The position numbers were made by a program, and so were the translations under genes. From NCBI GenBank assembly GCA_947630925.1, contig CANRJM010000007.1, positions 27,926 to 91,925 on the forward strand: 64,000 bases of DNA, in the 5' to 3' direction. Shown here in pieces: positions 1-7,757 of the stretch (its first letter is position 1; every line of letters starts with the position of its first letter). The notes beneath the pieces were generated by a model. It saw only the letters and a program-made list of their open reading frames with translations. It did not search any database and was not told where the DNA came from. Source of the stretch: an uncultured Lachnospiraceae bacterium. Lineage in GTDB: Bacteria > Bacillota > Clostridia > Lachnospirales > Lachnospiraceae.

Positions 1-12
1 CCTCTGCCGCTT

Positions 13-1026
13 CTATTTTGTATACCCGTTAGGATTCTTTACCTGCCATCTCCAGGCGTCTTCACACATTTTATCAATACTTCGTACCGCTTCCCATCCC
101 AGTTCTTTTTTTGCCTTTCCGGGATCTGCGTAACAGATGCCAATGTCTCCCGGTCGTCTCCCAACGATCTGATATGGAATCGTTTTCTTACATGCCTTTT
201 CAAAATTTCGGATAATCTCCAGAACACTATACCCAATGCCTGTCCCCAAATTATAGGTCACCAGTCCCGGATGCTGCCCTAATCTTTCAAGCGCCTTGAT
301 ATGTCCAAGCGCCAAATCTACGACATGGATATAATCGCGCACGCCGGTACCGTCCTTTGTATCATAATCGTTTCCAAACACCCGGACATAATCCAGTTTG
401 CCAATCGCCACGCCGGATATATAGGGCAGCAGATTATTGGGTATCCCATTCGGATCCTCTCCAATCTCTCCGCTCTCATGGGCGCCAATCGGATTAAAAT
501 ACCGTAACAGTGCAATATCCCATTCCGAATCCGCTTTATAAATATCCCGAAGCATATCCTCAATCATTAACTTCGTCCTACCATAAGGATTCGAGACAGA
601 CAGTGGAAAATCTTCCGTAATCGGAACTGTTTCCGGCAATCCATATACAGTTGCGGAAGAACTGAACACAAGAGTCTTTACGCCATGACGTCTCATAACC
701 GTTAAAAGACATAAAGTCCCTGATATATTATTATTGAAATATTCCAATGGCTTTTCACAAGATTCCCCAACTGCTTTCAGGCCTGCAAAATGAATAACCG
801 CATCAATGTTTTCTTTTTGAAAAATCAACTCCAATGCTTGCTCATTACAAATATCTTCCTCATAGAAGACAATCTTCCTTCCGGTCAATGCTTCCACCCG
901 ATGAATCGACTCTTTGCTTGCATTCACCAGATTGTCCACAACAACTACTTCATATCCGGCATTTAACAGTTCCACATTCGTATGGCTTGCAATATATCCG
1001 GCGCCGCCTGTTACTAAAATTTTCAT
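13..1026 (-). CDS. galE: UDP-glucose 4-epimerase GalE
   Basis: Interconverts UDP-glucose and UDP-galactose in the cytoplasm, feeding galactose use and surface glycan synthesis. The 337-residue product is full length for the family. It opens with the NAD-binding Rossmann motif TGGAGYIAS (residues 6-14; the usual third glycine is alanine), has the SSSATVYG segment near residue 123 and the catalytic Tyr148-x-x-x-Lys152 (YGRTK). The frame stays open upstream to 1230, but ATG at 1026 is chosen because GAGG lies 6 bases before it and the conserved fold starts there. The gene is divergent from a membrane glycosyltransferase. A TTGATT-N17-TATTAT promoter lies about 130 bases upstream. Its stop is 13 bases from the window edge. 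Confidence 0.95.
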   Translation of the reverse strand: MKILVTGGAGYIASHTNVELLNAGYEVVVVDNLVNASKESIHRVEALTGRKIVFYEEDICNEQALELIFQKENIDAVIHFAGLKAVGESCEKPLEYFNNNISGTLCLLTVMRRHGVKTLVFSSSATVYGLPETVPITEDFPLSVSNPYGRTKLMIEDMLRDIYKADSEWDIALLRYFNPIGAHESGEIGEDPNGIPNNLLPYISGVAIGKLDYVRVFGNDYDTKDGTGVRDYIHVVDLALGHIKALERLGQHPGLVTYNLGTGIGYSVLEIIRNFEKACKKTIPYQIVGRRPGDIGICYADPGKAKKELGWEAVRSIDKMCEDAWRWQVKNPNGYTK

Positions 1027-1132
1027 CATTTTCCTCATTTCTGCAAAGGAAACTCTGGATTTCCTTCGCTTTACTCTTATCGCATCCATATTTCCCGCCA
1101 TTTCTGCTGTAAATTCCCCCAAAACCATCCCA

Positions 1133-1161
1133 TTGATTGAAACAGAAAAATTTGTTATAAT
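1133..1161 (+). promoter_or_regulatory. SigA-like promoter of the membrane glycosyltransferase
   Basis: TTGATT (1133-1138), 17 bases, TATAAT (1156-1161). The start codon is 50 bases downstream, with GGAGG at 1200-1204. The -10 overlaps the opposing galE -10. Confidence 0.65.
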
Positions 1162-1185
1162 AAATCCGCCGTTTTGTTCAATCAA
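1157..1185 (-). promoter_or_regulatory. SigA-like promoter of galE
   Basis: On the minus strand, TTGATT (1185-1180), 17 bases, TATTAT (1162-1157). It faces the glycosyltransferase promoter and the two -10 boxes share five bases. This implies a galE leader of about 120 nt. Confidence 0.5.
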
Positions 1186-1211
1186 ATCACATTTATTATG
1201 GAGGATTTCAA

Positions 1212-2777
1212 ATGAAAAGCAACATACCAAAGCAGCATATCATCTTACAGACAAAAAAGGCATTCTCCCATATCTATAAATACAGTTTCCTTTTTCTTGG
1301 TCTTTTTATCATTTACCTGTACTCTACGCAGCTTCCTTTTCTTCGCACGCCGGAAAACATTATGCAATTTATGCGTATCTCCCTAATTAGTCTGATTCTA
1401 ATAGAAATTGTACTCTTTTTTACAAAAAAAGCAAGTATACCCCAGGTACTTTTTCTGATACTGATTGCCGGAATAATTATGCGTGTCGGATATACGCTGT
1501 ATACACCTTATTTTTTGCGTGCGCATGATCTGGGGATGCCGCTTGACGATACTTCAAGAGGGCATATTAACTATATCTATTACATTTATTCACACCATGC
1601 CCTTCCCGATAACAATGAAATCCAATTTTATCAACCGCCCCTTTTTCATATACTGTGCGCCCTGCTTATGGAGTTCTATCATTTCCTGCAGCCGGCTGTA
1701 GACGCCAACGCATTGTTTGACTCTACAAAACTCGTCTCCTGTTTCGCTTCCATCTGCAGTCTGATTGCCATGAAGAAGATTCTGGAAGAGCTGCGCTGCC
1801 CTTCAAAAGGGACAATATTGGCTCTGGGAATCGCCGCCTTTTTCCCAAACTATTACTTAATGGCAGGCCGTGTCAACAATGATTCTCTTTCCTTTTTATT
1901 TATTGTCCTCTCGCTTCTGTATATCATCCGCTGGGGACGCGAACATAAAAAGAAAGACTTATTTCTCCTCGCCCTCTGGATTGGACTGGGCATGATGACA
2001 AAACTTTCTGTCGGCACCGTTGCAGTCATTGCCGCCCCTCTTATGCTATATTACCTGTGGAAACAATACAAAGAAGGACATGCCGTCAAAACACTCCTTT
2101 CCTACGTTGTCTTTCTCTTAATCTGCGCGCCGTTGGGATTATGGTATTCCATCCGGAATTTTGTGCTGTTCGGCCAGCCTATCGGCTATGTCCTGAATAT
2201 TACGGAATATTATGGTGTGACCACTCTGTACCGGGGCAATCTGTCTCTGTGGGAACGTTTCTTTTCTTTCCCGTTAAAGGATATCAGTCTCCGCCCCTTT
2301 ATTGACGTCAACGTTGACAGCAATGTAAACACCTATATACTGCGCTGTTCCCTGTTTGGCGAATTTAGTTTTGCCAATCTGGAAAAGTTAGCAAAGCCTT
2401 TTATTTTGATCAACGGCATATTGATTTTGCTTTCTCTCCTTGCCGGTGTCTATATACTGTTGATAAAGAATAAAAATAAATGGCTGCGCTTTGGGCCTGC
2501 CCTTGTCTGGCTGCTTTTTATGGTAAGTTATTATTCTTTTAACCTGAAATATCCGGAAAGCTGTACGATGGATTACCGTTATATCCCGATTACTGCATTT
2601 TGCGGAAGTATCTGTATCGGCAATGCATTTTCCATTCTCTCAAAACGCCGTCAGGATGCGAAGCAGAACGGCAGATATGCGGAAATATATCTGAATGCCG
2701 CCCTTCAAGGGTTCATCCTTCTTGCCGTAACTGCATTTATTGTATGTTCCGTTCTTTTCTATACGGCAATACAATAA
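1212..2777 (+). CDS. Multi-pass membrane glycosyltransferase, GT39/PMT-like
   Basis: Probable polyprenyl-phosphate-sugar dependent glycosyltransferase acting at the outer face of the membrane. The 521-residue protein is strongly hydrophobic with about 11-12 predicted membrane spans. After the second or third span there is an extracellular segment with an acidic stretch (LDDTSRGH, near residue 112) followed by YQPPLFH, which resembles the first-loop region of GT39/ArnT-like enzymes (PMT_2). The Asp pair is the likely catalytic site by analogy. GGAGG lies 7 bases before the ATG. It sits between galE and rfbAB on the same strand as rfbAB, so a role in decorating a surface polymer is likely. The acceptor and sugar cannot be told. 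Confidence 0.7.
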   Translation: MKSNIPKQHIILQTKKAFSHIYKYSFLFLGLFIIYLYSTQLPFLRTPENIMQFMRISLISLILIEIVLFFTKKASIPQVLFLILIAGIIMRVGYTLYTPYFLRAHDLGMPLDDTSRGHINYIYYIYSHHALPDNNEIQFYQPPLFHILCALLMEFYHFLQPAVDANALFDSTKLVSCFASICSLIAMKKILEELRCPSKGTILALGIAAFFPNYYLMAGRVNNDSLSFLFIVLSLLYIIRWGREHKKKDLFLLALWIGLGMMTKLSVGTVAVIAAPLMLYYLWKQYKEGHAVKTLLSYVVFLLICAPLGLWYSIRNFVLFGQPIGYVLNITEYYGVTTLYRGNLSLWERFFSFPLKDISLRPFIDVNVDSNVNTYILRCSLFGEFSFANLEKLAKPFILINGILILLSLLAGVYILLIKNKNKWLRFGPALVWLLFMVSYYSFNLKYPESCTMDYRYIPITAFCGSICIGNAFSILSKRRQDAKQNGRYAEIYLNAALQGFILLAVTAFIVCSVLFYTAIQ

Positions 2778-2789
2778 TTATTTATCAAG

Positions 2790-2819
2790 TTGCCATTTAT
2801 TTACGTTCTATGCTATACT
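2790..2819 (+). promoter_or_regulatory. Extended -10 promoter of rfbAB
   Basis: TTGCCA (2790-2795), 18 bases, TATACT (2814-2819) with TG one base upstream (2811-2812). It lies in the 95-base gap before rfbA, so rfbAB need not depend on read-through from the upstream gene. Confidence 0.7.
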
Positions 2820-2872
2820 GATATCATGCATAATAGGTTGCATACCAAATATTTCACATTGGAGGATGATGA

Positions 2873-3751
2873 ATGAAAGGAATTATTCTTGCCGGCGGTT
2901 CCGGCACCCGTCTATATCCATTAACCATGGTAACATCCAAACAGCTTTTGCCTGTTTATGATAAACCACTGATCTACTATCCCCTTTCTACCCTGATGTT
3001 AGCGGGGATTCAGGATATTTTGATTATTTCGACGCCGAACGATCTTCCAAACTTTCAGCGGTTATTGGGAAACGGCAGTAACTTTGGCATCCGTCTCCAG
3101 TATAAGGAACAACCCTCTCCGGATGGACTTGCGCAGGCATTTCTGATCGGCGAATCATTTATTGGCAATGACTCCTGCGCCATGGTATTGGGGGATAATA
3201 TCTTTTATGGCAACGGTCTTTCCAAATTATTAAAGCAGGCCGCTGTCAAGAAAACCGGAGCAACCGTCTTTGGTTACTATGTAGATGATCCAGAGCGTTT
3301 TGGCATCGTGGAATTTGACGGAAACGGCAAAGTGATTTCCATTGAAGAAAAACCGGAACATCCAAAGTCCAACTACTGTGTTACCGGGCTTTATTTCTAT
3401 GATAGCCGTGTTGTAGAAATGGCGAAAAAAGTAAAACCTTCTGCACGCGGAGAATTAGAGATCACTGACTTAAACCGTATGTATCTGGAAGAAGGCAATC
3501 TTGATGTGATAACGCTGGGAAGAGGATATGCCTGGCTCGATACCGGCACCATGGACGCTCTTGCCGAAGCCACGGAATTTGTACGCGTTATCGAAAACCG
3601 TCAGGGCATTAAGATATCTGCCGTTGAAGAAATTGCTTATAAAAATGGCTGGATTGACAAGCAGAAACTGTTAGATTCTGCAAATCTTTATGGAAAATCT
3701 TCCTATGGCAAGCATTTAAAGCAGGTTGCCAATGGAAAAATCAAATATTAA
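2873..3751 (+). CDS. rfbA: Glucose-1-phosphate thymidylyltransferase RmlA/RfbA
   Basis: Makes dTDP-glucose from glucose-1-phosphate and dTTP, the first step of dTDP-sugar synthesis. The 292-residue length is typical. It starts with the nucleotidyltransferase signature [11 protein letters not shown] (residues 8-18), has the metal-binding region VLGDNIFYG near residue 108, and EEKP near residue 160. The ATG follows GGAGGATGATGA. rfbB begins 33 bases after its stop, in one transcription unit that ends in a strong hairpin. The partner genes rfbC and rfbD are not in the window. Confidence 0.96.
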   Translation: MKGIILAGGSGTRLYPLTMVTSKQLLPVYDKPLIYYPLSTLMLAGIQDILIISTPNDLPNFQRLLGNGSNFGIRLQYKEQPSPDGLAQAFLIGESFIGNDSCAMVLGDNIFYGNGLSKLLKQAAVKKTGATVFGYYVDDPERFGIVEFDGNGKVISIEEKPEHPKSNYCVTGLYFYDSRVVEMAKKVKPSARGELEITDLNRMYLEEGNLDVITLGRGYAWLDTGTMDALAEATEFVRVIENRQGIKISAVEEIAYKNGWIDKQKLLDSANLYGKSSYGKHLKQVANGKIKY

Positions 3752-3784
3752 ACATGCAAGCGCATAGAAATGAGGAAAAACATT

Positions 3785-4804
3785 ATGAATATTATTGTTA
3801 CAGGAGGAGCCGGATTTATTGGTGGAAATTTCTGCCACTATATGACAAAGCAATATCCGGAAGATACTATTTTATGTATTGATAAGCTGACATATGCCGG
3901 TAATATGGAGACACTGTCTCCTATTATGGAAAAACCGAATTTTAAATTTTTTAAAGCAGATATCGCCGACAGAGAAGCCATCTACCGGATTTTTGAAGAG
4001 GAAAAACCGGATATCGTTGTCAATTTTGCCGCAGAAAGCCATGTAGACCGCTCGATTACCGATCCCGAGGTTTTTCTCCGCACCAATATTATCGGTACAA
4101 GCGTTATGTTAGACGCCTGCCGAAAATATGGCATTACCCGTTATCATCAGGTGTCCACGGATGAAGTCTATGGCGATTTGCCACTGGATCGGCCGGATTT
4201 ATTTTTTACGGAGGAAACTCCAATCCATACGTCAAGCCCTTATTCCGCTTCGAAAGCGTCTGCTGATTTACTGGTTCAGGCATATGCCCGTACCTACCAT
4301 ATGCCGTGTACGATTTCCAGATGTTCCAATAACTATGGGCCATACCATTTTCCAGAAAAACTAATTCCGCTGATGATTGCTAACGCCCTGAATGACAAAA
4401 AACTTCCGGTATACGGCAAGGGAGAGAATGTACGCGACTGGCTCTATGTGGAAGATCACTGCACGGCAATTGATTTAATCATACGAAAAGGAACGCCCGG
4501 AGAGGTCTATAATATTGGCGGACACAATGAAAAAACAAACCTGGAGGTTGTGAAAACAATTATTGCCGCGCTTGGAAAATCCGAGGATTTGATTCAGTTT
4601 GTTACAGACCGCCCCGGTCATGACAGACGCTATGCCATTGATCCTACGAAAATCCATAAGGAACTGGGTTGGATGCCTGCAACGCCTTTTGAAACGGGCA
4701 TTCAGAAAACCATTACGTGGTATCTGGAGAACCGAAGCTGGTGGGAAAACATTATATCCGGAGAATATGCTAACTATTATAAAAAAATGTATCAAAACCG
4801 CTAA
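3785..4804 (+). CDS. rfbB: dTDP-glucose 4,6-dehydratase RmlB/RfbB
   Basis: Converts dTDP-glucose to dTDP-4-keto-6-deoxyglucose using bound NAD. The 339-residue product has TGGAGFIGG (residues 6-14), the catalytic STDEVYGD near residue 124 and Tyr153-x-x-x-Lys157 (YSASK), all expected for an extended SDR dehydratase. ATG at 3785 is preferred over an in-frame ATG five codons earlier, because TGAGGA lies about 8 bases before it and the Rossmann fold starts there. It is the second gene of rfbAB. Without RfbC and RfbD nearby, the product could go to dTDP-rhamnose made with genes elsewhere, or to another 6-deoxy or amino sugar. Confidence 0.95.
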   Translation: MNIIVTGGAGFIGGNFCHYMTKQYPEDTILCIDKLTYAGNMETLSPIMEKPNFKFFKADIADREAIYRIFEEEKPDIVVNFAAESHVDRSITDPEVFLRTNIIGTSVMLDACRKYGITRYHQVSTDEVYGDLPLDRPDLFFTEETPIHTSSPYSASKASADLLVQAYARTYHMPCTISRCSNNYGPYHFPEKLIPLMIANALNDKKLPVYGKGENVRDWLYVEDHCTAIDLIIRKGTPGEVYNIGGHNEKTNLEVVKTIIAALGKSEDLIQFVTDRPGHDRRYAIDPTKIHKELGWMPATPFETGIQKTITWYLENRSWWENIISGEYANYYKKMYQNR

Positions 4805-4814
4805 CGGATGAACG

Positions 4815-4850
4815 GCCGGAAGAATCGTTTACTTCCGGCTATTTGTTTTT
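4815..4850. terminator. Terminator after rfbB, overlapping the end of the facing gene
   Basis: Perfect 8-bp stem GCCGGAAG (4815-4822) / CTTCCGGC (4832-4839), then a T-rich tract. The stop and last codons of the opposite-strand binding-protein gene lie inside this hairpin. Confidence 0.85.
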
Positions 4851-6343
4851 AACAGGTTAAATTGTTCAAAGAGAGTATGAGATTCCGAAATTTTATCCGG
4901 AATACTGGGAGTATTCACACAGCTTGTCCTGTATACAAAGCAATTTTCAGGCTGCATGGTTGTAAAAGAAACTTTTCGGATTCTTGATGCAGCCCCTGTC
5001 GCCCGATTTTTCAACAGGGAATCCAAGTCTTTACTGTCCTGCACAAAGACTAAATCAATCTTCTGTTCTAACAAATCCTCTACGATTTCCTTATAATCCT
5101 GATACTGTTTGTTCCATGCCACAATCTCCTTGATTGCCGCCTTTTTTCCGTAATAGTGCGGATTCCATTCCAATAACATTTTTTGGCCTTCTACTTTTTT
5201 CAGATAATACGCCCCCGTGCCATTATAATTTTCTGCCGCTTTTTGGACAATGTTTTCTGCTTCTCCTTTTCTGTATCCAAAATTTTCTTTCCCATCAAAC
5301 TGCTTTTTCTCTCCATACTCTGATAATGGTAATATCCAGAGATTGCACAGCCTGTCCACGCATTCGCGATTCCCTTTTACGGCAAATTCCACGGTATGGG
5401 TATCAATTTTTCGAATCCCGGAAATATTTTTTACCGTATCATTCTTTTCCTGCTGCAATAAGGTTAATGCAATACGCTCTGCCTGCGCCTGATAATCTTT
5501 TTGGGTAATCTTAGATAACTTTCGGTAATCTCCATCATACTGCGCTACGATTTCAGCAAAAACCCGGTTTTCATCCTTATTTGCAGAAGAGTATTTCGTC
5601 TGATAGGCAAAATAATAGGCAAATAAATCTTGAGGATGCTGATATTGCGCACAGATTGCCGCATATGACTCATCCTGATAAAGACTTTTTACCCACTGAA
5701 GCTCTCTGGCTAATTCTTTTTCTATGATTTCTTCACTGCACCGTTTTTTCAAAGCCTGCGTCGGCTTTTTCAACATATGGGCAATTTCCTTTTGTCTTTT
5801 GGAAATCTCTGCGGTTCCATAGTAATATTCCTGCTGTCCCACAATTTCAACGCCGCCAAACGGTGCAACAAGGCCGGAAGACGCATCGGCGCGTAAATAA
5901 TAATTAAACATGATATCTTCCGCCGTTACCGCTTCCCCGGAAGCCGTTTCTGCCTTCGGGTTGACCGCAACCGTTACATAGCAGATATGTTTTCCCGCAT
6001 CTTCACGATAGGAAATATGGGCAAACTGCTCTTCCTTTTCCCAGGAATCGGAAACGGGATGATTGCTCCGCTCTCCCCGCTCATTGCGAATCAGAAGATT
6101 GGAAAAACATAAGGACAGTATATTTCTCTCTCCTGCTGTCTGGAACTCCAACGGAGAAAAAGAGTCATTTCTTTTTCCGGCATCCATCCAAATCGTGTCT
6201 TTCTCTCTTTTTTCCTCCAAATATCCGCCGGAATCTACTTCCAGGACATCGTTTTCCCAAAGGGAACTATGTCCAAATATTACAAACAGAAAAACAAGAA
6301 AGAAACTTGCCAGAATGCATTCTGCCAATAGTAATTTTTTCAT
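4829..6343 (-). CDS. Oligopeptide-binding-like protein (SBP_bac_5), C-terminally short
   Basis: Resembles the solute-binding subunits of peptide/nickel ABC importers. The 504-residue product has an N-terminal hydrophobic stretch (about residues 4-28) without a clear lipobox, then VTAEDIMFNYYL and VEIVGQQEYYYGT (about 150-185), a Lys/Glu-rich insertion, and TGAYYLKKVEGQKMLLEWNPHYYG (first part TGAYYLKKVEG), which is the family's usual inner motif. Family members normally run another 150-200 residues past the point where this one ends. Its last codons lie within the rfb terminator, so the 3' part appears lost. No permease or ATPase gene is adjacent. ATG 6343 sits 7 bases after GAGG. It may be a decayed or repurposed protein. 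Confidence 0.65.
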   Translation of the reverse strand: MKKLLLAECILASFFLVFLFVIFGHSSLWENDVLEVDSGGYLEEKREKDTIWMDAGKRNDSFSPLEFQTAGERNILSLCFSNLLIRNERGERSNHPVSDSWEKEEQFAHISYREDAGKHICYVTVAVNPKAETASGEAVTAEDIMFNYYLRADASSGLVAPFGGVEIVGQQEYYYGTAEISKRQKEIAHMLKKPTQALKKRCSEEIIEKELARELQWVKSLYQDESYAAICAQYQHPQDLFAYYFAYQTKYSSANKDENRVFAEIVAQYDGDYRKLSKITQKDYQAQAERIALTLLQQEKNDTVKNISGIRKIDTHTVEFAVKGNRECVDRLCNLWILPLSEYGEKKQFDGKENFGYRKGEAENIVQKAAENYNGTGAYYLKKVEGQKMLLEWNPHYYGKKAAIKEIVAWNKQYQDYKEIVEDLLEQKIDLVFVQDSKDLDSLLKNRATGAASRIRKVSFTTMQPENCFVYRTSCVNTPSIPDKISESHTLFEQFNLLKTNSRK

Positions 6344-6368
6344 CATTTCACCTCATTGCTTTTCTTTT

Positions 6369-6397
6369 ACTTTAAATTCCACACCGTTCACTGTCAA
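6369..6397 (-). promoter_or_regulatory. Promoter of the peptide-binding-like gene
   Basis: On the minus strand, TTGACA (6397-6392), 17 bases, TAAAGT (6374-6369), about 25 bases before the start codon. Confidence 0.55.
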
Positions 6398-6436
6398 CGG
6401 ATTCCGTTCGTCATTTTACGACTTTTCTGTTTTCTG

Positions 6437-6465
6437 TCATACTTTCGTTGATTGTCCCATATCTA
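6437..6465 (+). promoter_or_regulatory. Candidate SigE (mother-cell) promoter of spoIIM
   Basis: ATA (6439-6441, in TCATACTT), 16 bases, CATATCTA (6458-6465), close to the SigE pattern ATA-N16-18-CATANNNT. It lies 31 bases before the start codon. spmA in this window has the same arrangement. A weaker SigA-like alternative (TTGATT-N17-TAGATT, 6448-6476) overlaps it. Confidence 0.5.
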
Positions 6466-6496
6466 TTAAATAGATTTTTCCCACAGGAGGATTTTC

Positions 6497-7159
6497 ATGT
6501 TTCCAAAACAAAAAACCACCGCTCATCAAAAGAATCTGTTTCCCCTCCCTCTTACCGGCTTCTCCAGATTAACGATTGGACTATTTTTTCTTGGATTTTT
6601 AGCGGGCTATATTGGCGCGCATTTTTTGGAAAATTATATTCACAGCACAGTGATTTCCCTGTTCCGCGATACGATCAACCAGCTTCCCTGGCTCTCTATT
6701 GACAGAAATGAAATCTTTCTGCTGAGTTTTAAAAATCATTTAACCAGCTTTCTTTTATTGGTCTTCTTCTCGCTTACCAATGTCTGGCGGCTTTATTACA
6801 TCGGCAGTACCATTTATACCGGTTTTTCCCAGGGACTGCTGTTCTGCTTTTGCACGATAAGCTATGGTCTCGGCGGTATACCGCAATATTTTTGCTTTTT
6901 ACTTCCACAGGCAATTTTATTGGTACCTGTATTTCTCTTAATCCTAAACCGACTAGAGCGATTTCACTATAACTGGTTTCTTTGTGAACCCGGCAGTTCA
7001 AAGCGGACCCTTTCGTTTTTTTCTACGCAGAAAAGGCAGCTTCTTTTCCATCAACTGCCTTTCCTCTTTATCTGTATCATTTTGTTGTTTTGCTGCTCCA
7101 TCTTAGAGGGTTATCTCAATGTGCCTATCATTAAGGCATATAATGCGGGACTAAAATAA
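6497..7159 (+). CDS. spoIIM: Stage II sporulation protein M (SpoIIM)
   Basis: SpoIIM is a membrane part of the SpoIIDMP complex that drives peptidoglycan remodelling during forespore engulfment. The 220-residue protein has five or six hydrophobic segments. The segment FLLPQAILLVPVFLLI (about residues 133-148) matches the family's conserved LPQ...VPVFL motif, and the C-terminal span ending in EGYLNVPIIKAY has the SpoIIM-type last helix. GGAGG lies 7 bases before the ATG. The 3' end overlaps the convergent coaE by 29 bases. A SigE-like promoter precedes it, as expected for mother-cell expression. Confidence 0.82.
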   Translation: MFPKQKTTAHQKNLFPLPLTGFSRLTIGLFFLGFLAGYIGAHFLENYIHSTVISLFRDTINQLPWLSIDRNEIFLLSFKNHLTSFLLLVFFSLTNVWRLYYIGSTIYTGFSQGLLFCFCTISYGLGGIPQYFCFLLPQAILLVPVFLLILNRLERFHYNWFLCEPGSSKRTLSFFSTQKRQLLFHQLPFLFICIILLFCCSILEGYLNVPIIKAYNAGLK

Positions 7160-7733
7160 ACGAATCTTTTAGTTTATTCTTTAAAGAAGCCATATCTCCG
7201 TCATTATTGACGACTTGTTTACATCTCTTTAAGAATTCTTCCTCTTTGAGCTGCCGCCGCATAATCTGTTCGATTTTCTCCTCCGAATAGCCACGGCTCT
7301 GCCGCAGCCGCATTTTACGGATTTTCTCCGGTGCACTGATATACCATATTTCATCACAGAACACATCGCATCCGGTTTCAAACATAATGGCGCTTTCTAA
7401 GACAAGATAGCCCTTGCTCCCTCTTCTTTCTGCTATATAATTTTTCAGATACTCTTTTACAACCGGATGCACAATCCGATTGAGGAGCGCCAGCTTTTCT
7501 GCATCCTGAAATACAATTTCCGCAAGCTTACTGCGGCAGATTGTCCCCTGCTCCTCTAAAACAGCGCTGCCAAAACATTCGACAATCTGACGGCAGCCTT
7601 CTGTTCCCTTCTCCATCGCCAAATGTCCCAGATCATCTGCCAGCAGCAGTTCCGCTCCGGCAAGTTCCGCCAGCATATGCGCCGCCGCCGTCTTACCGCT
7701 TCCAACGCCTCCGGTTAAACCAATTACATACAT
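7131..7733 (-). CDS. coaE: Dephospho-CoA kinase CoaE
   Basis: Phosphorylates dephospho-CoA, the last step of coenzyme A synthesis. The 200-residue product is the family's usual size. It starts with the P-loop GLTGGVGSGKT (residues 5-15), then LLLADDLGH (about 30-38) with the substrate-side acidic residues and NRIVHPVV (about 85-92). It follows polA by 24 bases on the same strand, a common pairing in Clostridia. Its end runs 29 bases into the convergent spoIIM gene, so transcripts overlap. Confidence 0.94.
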   Translation of the reverse strand: MYVIGLTGGVGSGKTAAAHMLAELAGAELLLADDLGHLAMEKGTEGCRQIVECFGSAVLEEQGTICRSKLAEIVFQDAEKLALLNRIVHPVVKEYLKNYIAERRGSKGYLVLESAIMFETGCDVFCDEIWYISAPEKIRKMRLRQSRGYSEEKIEQIMRRQLKEEEFLKRCKQVVNNDGDMASLKNKLKDSFILVPHYMP

Positions 7734-7757
7734 TTTGCCCCTCCGTACCGCTATCTG

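Noticed and set aside
1027..1230. N-terminal extension of galE
   Set aside because: The frame is open but has no homology, runs over both promoters, and ATG 1026 has a good ribosome site.
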